From: Gammaproteobacteria bacterium
Lineage (GTDB): Bacteria > Pseudomonadota > Gammaproteobacteria > Steroidobacterales > SZUA-146
NCBI GenBank assembly: GCA_003228965.1
Contig: QIGP01000266.1
Coordinates: forward strand, 1 to 8,310
Direction of reading: 5' to 3'
DNA length: 8,310 nt
How positions within the stretch are numbered: position 1 is the first letter of the stretch; every line of letters begins with the position of its first letter. The translations under genes and the position numbers were made by a program. The notes beneath the pieces are model-generated. The model had not been told where the DNA came from, made no database searches, and saw only the letters and a program-made list of their open reading frames with translations. This document shows, one piece after another, positions 5,284-8,310 of the stretch.

Positions 5284-7515
5284 GTGTTATTTCGAATTCT
5301 CGCGACGACCATTGTGGTCGCGGCACTATCGCCCTATACCCAGGCTGCCGACACGGCGGATGCACCAGGCACAGTGACTGTACACACGCTTCCTACGCTT
5401 ACTCAACCCATCGTGGTCGACGGAGTGCTGAATGAGCCCCACTGGCAACAGGCACTGACCATCGATTTATTGTTTGAGACCACGCCGAACGAAAACACTC
5501 CGGCACGGCAGGCGACCAAAGCGTATTTGTACGAAGACGGTGAGAATCTCTATGTGGGTTTTCGCGCTGAAGACACCGAGATCGAACTGTTGCGTGCCTA
5601 CCTTAGGGATCGTGATTCGGCGTTCGACGACGATTACGTTGGTATACAACTCGATACGTTTAACGATGAGCAGCGTTCTTACGAATTCTTTGTCAATCCG
5701 TATGGCGCCCAGATGGACTTGTTGTTCGATGAGAGCACAGGTGACGAAGACGACTCGTGGGACGCCATATGGACCTCTGCCGGTGTCATCGACGATCAAG
5801 GTTACACGGTTGAAATGGCGATTCCCTTCAGTAATCTCAGATTTGTAGACGGCGACCAGGTGAAAACCTGGGGTTTTGAGGTTCTTCGCGTGCATCCGCG
5901 CGATCAAAAGCGTATCTATCGCAACGTCAAAGACGACAGAAATCGTAACTGCACGTTGTGCAGGCTGGCCAAGGTACAAGGATTCAAGAACGCCAAACAA
6001 GGCAATCAACTGGAGCTCAATCCGGTATTGACCGTTGCATCGAGCGAGTCGCGCAATGGCGATGGGCGCATGGTATCGAACGGTACTGACTATGAGCCTG
6101 GTGTTAATCTCAGATGGGGTATTACTCCGGAATTTACTCTGGATGCAACTGTTAACCCTGACTTTTCTCAGGTCGAGACAGATAACGCCCAGCTTTCAGT
6201 CAACCAGACCTTCGCTTTATTTTTTGATGAGAAGCGACCGTTTTTTCTTGAAGGCGCTAACTTTTTTAACACCGATGAACGTGTTGTGTATACGAGAAAC
6301 GTTACCGATCCGGACGTAGGGCTAAAGATAACCGGTCGAAGTGGAGGTCACACTATCGGAGCCTTTGCGGCGCAGGATGCCGTAACGAACATTATTATTC
6401 CCGGCACATTCGGATCCGACTTCGCTTCGCTTGAAGAAAAATCGGAAGTCTTTGCTTCGCGTTACCGCTACGACTTCACACCCGATTTTAATGTGGGTGC
6501 CATAGCTACTTATCGTTCTGCCGGTGACTATACCAACGTGGTCGGCGGCGTCGACGGTTTTTTTCGCTGGCGTGACAAACATCGTATCCGTGCTCAATTT
6601 ATTACTACCGACACCGATAACTCGCAGGAGCTTCAGGACAACTTCGATTTAGCTCCAAATCAAAGCGGAAATTCTTACAGGCTACGCTACAACTACAACT
6701 CTCGAAACTGGTTTCAGTATACAAACTACAGCAAGTACGACGAAGATTTCCGTGCGGACCTTGGGTTTATTACTCAGGTTAATAAGGAGCAGTGGGTAGT
6801 TGGTGGTGGCCGTGTGTTTTACAGTGAAGACTCGTGGTGGAACCAAATAGAGATTGGCGGCGACTGGGATATCACGCACGACAGTGATGGCCGCGTATTA
6901 GAGCGTGAGTTGGAAGGGCGCATTGAAGTTAATGGGCCGCTGCAAAGCTACGGCAATCTGGGTTATGTAGTTCGCGACAGGTTATTCGATAACGTCTTGT
7001 TCGAAGAGAAGTTCGTTAACTCGTATTTTAACATTCAGCCGCGCAGAGGATTGTTGCTGGAGGCAGGGTTTAGTTTTGGAGACCGCATCGATTTTTCCAA
7101 CACACGGTTGGGCGATAACGTGCGTATCGAACCTGGAATTCACTATTCGATTAACAAGCACACGCAGCTATTTGTGCACCACACCTACGACCGTCTTAAG
7201 GTTCCCGGGCTACGCGACCGTACGGCCAACTTGACCGACTTGCGTTTGATTTACCAGTTCACATCGCGGAGCTTTTTAAGGCTTACTGCGCAGTACCAAA
7301 ATATTGAAAGTGAGTCGCGTCTCGATGCAGATTTTGGCGTAGTGGACAAAGACCGGAGCTTTAACAAGCAGCTGCTTTATTCGTACAAGGTCAATCCGCG
7401 TACCGTGTTCTTCTTGGGCTATTCAGATCTTGCCGACGCGGATAACGAGCGCCCGGACATTCAGGTGCAGGAGCGCGGACTGTTCATGAAAATAGGTTAC
7501 GTCTTCGACTACTGA
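5284..7515 (+). CDS. CBM9-like/DUF5916-type outer-membrane beta-barrel protein
   Basis: A 743-residue exported protein starting at GTG 5284. Residues 1-21 are a signal peptide (hydrophobic core ILATTIVVAALS, likely cleavage after TQA). Residues about 35-235 resemble the family 9 carbohydrate-binding-module fold found at the N-terminus of DUF5916 proteins: the opening IVVDGVLNEPHW, then LYVGFRAED, DDDYVGIQLDTF and YTVEMAIPFSNLRF. A Cys223-x2-Cys226 pair (CTLC) could form a disulfide or bind metal. From about 241 to the end the sequence has alternating hydrophobic/polar strands with many aromatics, including TVNPDFSQVETD and FFDEKRPFFLEGANFF, which are characteristic of the family. It ends in VFDY, an aromatic C-terminus like the beta-signal of outer-membrane barrels. 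The gene begins 31 nt after the receptor gene with no terminator between, so it is probably an output of the same operon. The ligand or substrate is unknown; despite the CBM9-like fold, sugar binding is not shown. Confidence 0.85.
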   Translation: MLFRILATTIVVAALSPYTQAADTADAPGTVTVHTLPTLTQPIVVDGVLNEPHWQQALTIDLLFETTPNENTPARQATKAYLYEDGENLYVGFRAEDTEIELLRAYLRDRDSAFDDDYVGIQLDTFNDEQRSYEFFVNPYGAQMDLLFDESTGDEDDSWDAIWTSAGVIDDQGYTVEMAIPFSNLRFVDGDQVKTWGFEVLRVHPRDQKRIYRNVKDDRNRNCTLCRLAKVQGFKNAKQGNQLELNPVLTVASSESRNGDGRMVSNGTDYEPGVNLRWGITPEFTLDATVNPDFSQVETDNAQLSVNQTFALFFDEKRPFFLEGANFFNTDERVVYTRNVTDPDVGLKITGRSGGHTIGAFAAQDAVTNIIIPGTFGSDFASLEEKSEVFASRYRYDFTPDFNVGAIATYRSAGDYTNVVGGVDGFFRWRDKHRIRAQFITTDTDNSQELQDNFDLAPNQSGNSYRLRYNYNSRNWFQYTNYSKYDEDFRADLGFITQVNKEQWVVGGGRVFYSEDSWWNQIEIGGDWDITHDSDGRVLERELEGRIEVNGPLQSYGNLGYVVRDRLFDNVLFEEKFVNSYFNIQPRRGLLLEAGFSFGDRIDFSNTRLGDNVRIEPGIHYSINKHTQLFVHHTYDRLKVPGLRDRTANLTDLRLIYQFTSRSFLRLTAQYQNIESESRLDADFGVVDKDRSFNKQLLYSYKVNPRTVFFLGYSDLADADNERPDIQVQERGLFMKIGYVFDY

Positions 7516-7631
7516 TGCCTCTACGTAGTTAAGTTGTCGTTGTGGTATTTGTCTAACGTGTGTTGTGAGTAGCGAAAATATCGTTTTGCGTTCGACAAAT
7601 GATAAATAGCACGAGACACAACAAAGCTGAT

Positions 7632-7675
7632 ACGAACACTAAAATGCCAAAGGAAAGCCGTGTTTTAGTGTGCGT
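7632..7675 (+). repeat. Long inverted repeat / possible RNA hairpin
   Basis: The arms ACACTAAAA (7636-7644) and TTTTAGTGT (7663-7671) pair perfectly over 9 bp. Pairing extends inward through two G-U pairs and one C-G pair, and outward past one A-G mismatch through three more pairs. The result is about 15 pairs around a 12-nt loop. No U-run follows, so it is not a standard intrinsic terminator. It could be a small RNA element, a protein-binding site, or a structure that protects the 3' end of the upstream operon transcript. Confidence 0.5.
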
Positions 7676-7730
7676 CGCCGCAAGCGAAAACGGTGGCGCG
7701 CGCTGGCGAAATAACGGTTTGGCGGTGTGC

Positions 7731-7740
7731 TGTCATGACA
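7731..7740. promoter_or_regulatory. Perfect 10-bp palindrome TGTCATGACA, possible operator
   Basis: TGTCATGACA is self-complementary and its right end lies 66 bp before the TATAAT of the next gene, a position compatible with an activator or repressor site. No particular regulator can be named. A single 10-bp palindrome can occur by chance. Confidence 0.3.
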
Positions 7741-7781
7741 ACTCGTTGAAAAACAATGAAATGTTACAGTGTGTGTTGGGG

Positions 7782-7812
7782 TTGGCAGCACATGGGTGAA
7801 ACCCTTTATAAT
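7782..7812 (+). promoter_or_regulatory. Sigma70-type promoter of the small exported protein gene
   Basis: A perfect -10 hexamer TATAAT (7807-7812) is preceded by TTGGCA (7782-7787, five of six matches to the -35 consensus). The 19-bp spacer is longer than the ideal 17. Transcription would begin near 7819, giving a leader of about 27 nt before the GTG start. This separates the small gene from the BlaI/BlaR1 operon. Confidence 0.6.
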
Positions 7813-7845
7813 AGGTGCTTGATTATCCACCACCAGGAGTCATTT

Positions 7846-8187
7846 GTGGAGAAAGTAATACGATCTTTGATCGCCGTTGCGGCGGTATTGGGAGCTTCTA
7901 CGGCACTGGCATGCGACTACCCTGGCGAAGCAGATTTCACTGTGCCCGGCGGTACGACGGCCACTAAAGAGCAAATGATTGCCACTCAGGGAAACGTGAA
8001 AACGTACGTACAGGCAGTTGAAGGTTATTTGGCGTGTCTGGATAAAAAACAAACCGATGCCGGCGATGAGTTAACCGAAGAACAGCAGGCCATTCACTCG
8101 CTGCGTTACAACGCGGCGGTCGACGCGATGGAAACGGTTGCCGATCAGTTCAACGCTTCTCTTGGCGAATACAAGAACGCTCAGTAG
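7846..8187 (+). CDS. Small exported protein of unknown function, two cysteines
   Basis: A 113-residue protein. The frame is open further upstream, but GTG 7846 is chosen because AGGAG (7835-7839) lies 6 nt before it and a signal peptide begins there (VIRSLIAVAAVLGASTALA). Cleavage after Ala22 fits the A-x-A rule and would leave Cys23 as the first mature residue. The sequence before it, Ala-Leu-Ala-Cys, is a poor lipobox, so ordinary signal peptidase I processing seems more likely than lipidation. A second cysteine is at 64 (YLACLDK), allowing a disulfide between Cys23 and Cys64. After a Pro/Gly-containing start (CDYPGEADFTVPGG) the mature part looks like two or three acidic helices (about 40-66 and 74-108). 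I do not assign a family or function. It has its own promoter and ends 13 nt before a convergent gene. Confidence 0.75.
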   Translation: MEKVIRSLIAVAAVLGASTALACDYPGEADFTVPGGTTATKEQMIATQGNVKTYVQAVEGYLACLDKKQTDAGDELTEEQQAIHSLRYNAAVDAMETVADQFNASLGEYKNAQ

Positions 8188-8200
8188 CGGGTCAGGCCCA

Positions 8201-8310
8201 CTACCAGTGATTACGCAGCTCGCGCAGCTTTAGAAAGACGCTGTGCGGGCTCGCGTTTGGTGACGTCAGCGCGCCTTCCTCCTGTAGTTTCTCGATTATC
8301 TCAAGCTCTT
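8201..8310 (-). CDS. 3' end of an opposite-strand gene (partial)
   Basis: On the minus strand, a frame entering from the right edge reads 35 residues and stops at TAG (complement of 8201-8203). The peptide includes LEIIEKLQEEGALTS and ends VFLKLRELRNHW. Charged, heptad-like helical composition and the convergent placement 13 nt from the small gene's stop support a real C-terminus. The product is not recognisable from this fragment. No clear terminator hairpin sits between the two convergent stops. Confidence 0.55.
   Translation of the reverse strand, partial: ELEIIEKLQEEGALTSPNASPHSVFLKLRELRNHW

Larger units (their letters stand above)
7516..7845. other. 330-bp intergenic region with hairpin, palindrome and promoter
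   Basis: No credible gene is seen on either strand. The open frame at 7599-7799 has no ribosome binding site and an unconvincing composition. The gap holds CTACGTAG (7521-7528), a long imperfect hairpin (7632-7675), the palindrome TGTCATGACA (7731-7740) and a TATAAT promoter near its right end. There is no clear intrinsic terminator with a U-run after the outer-membrane protein gene. Confidence 0.6.

Noticed and set aside
5467..6009. 180-residue reverse-strand ORF inside the outer-membrane protein gene
   Set aside because: It is the antisense shadow of a clear coding sequence, with no ribosome binding site or recognisable domain.
7784..7797. Sigma54-type -24/-12 promoter beginning at TTGGCA
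   Set aside because: The GC expected 10 bases after the GG is absent, whereas a perfect TATAAT lies downstream, so a sigma70 reading is better.
7599..7799. 66-residue forward ORF in the intergenic gap
   Set aside because: No ribosome binding site before the ATG, it spans the hairpin and palindrome, composition is not protein-like, and it ends just before the -10 of the next gene.
8184..8206. Possible bidirectional terminator between the convergent genes (GGG-TCAGG-CCC)
   Set aside because: The stem is only three to five pairs with a mismatch and there is no U-run on either strand.

Overview
The window looks like chromosomal DNA from a moderate-GC Gram-negative bacterium, most likely a gammaproteobacterium. 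The evidence is an Sec/lipoprotein export signal, an outer-membrane beta-barrel ending in an aromatic residue, strong AGGAG ribosome binding sites and sigma70-type promoter hexamers. No transposase, integrase, CRISPR array, tRNA or rRNA is visible. The genus cannot be named from the sequence alone.

Layout. Positions 1-257 hold weak coding tails of uncertain reality; one overlaps the next gene as ATGA. Positions 254-1606 encode a HEAT-repeat lipoprotein. A 126-bp gap (1607-1732) carries a perfect TTGACA hexamer and two matching CCTAA-N4-TTAG dyads, proposed here as operators. Next come a BlaI/MecI-type repressor (1733-2119) and, overlapping it by 8 nt, a very large BlaR1-like M56 membrane metalloprotease (2112-5252). 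Thirty-one nt later a GTG start opens an exported CBM9-like/DUF5916-type outer-membrane beta-barrel protein (5284-7515). A 330-bp non-coding gap (7516-7845) contains a long hairpin, a perfect 10-bp palindrome and a TATAAT promoter. This promoter precedes a 113-residue small exported protein (7846-8187). The 3' end of an opposite-strand gene (8201-8310) closes the window.

How the genes may work together. BlaI/BlaR1 pairs are signal-transducing protease-repressor systems: a periplasmic sensor activates the cytoplasmic M56 protease, and repressor cleavage then derepresses the operon. The receptor here has no penicillin-binding sensor domain. Its predicted periplasmic part is a Pro-rich linker, about twelve ankyrin-like repeats (mostly an unusually short 27-residue period) and a C-terminal M23 (LytM-like) domain. 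That domain keeps the zinc-ligand motifs but has Asn where a catalytic His normally sits. My inference is that the system senses the cell wall through a possibly inactive peptidoglycan-endopeptidase fold and controls its own operon, including an envelope lipoprotein and an outer-membrane protein. The domain calls are well supported by motifs; the sensing function is inference.
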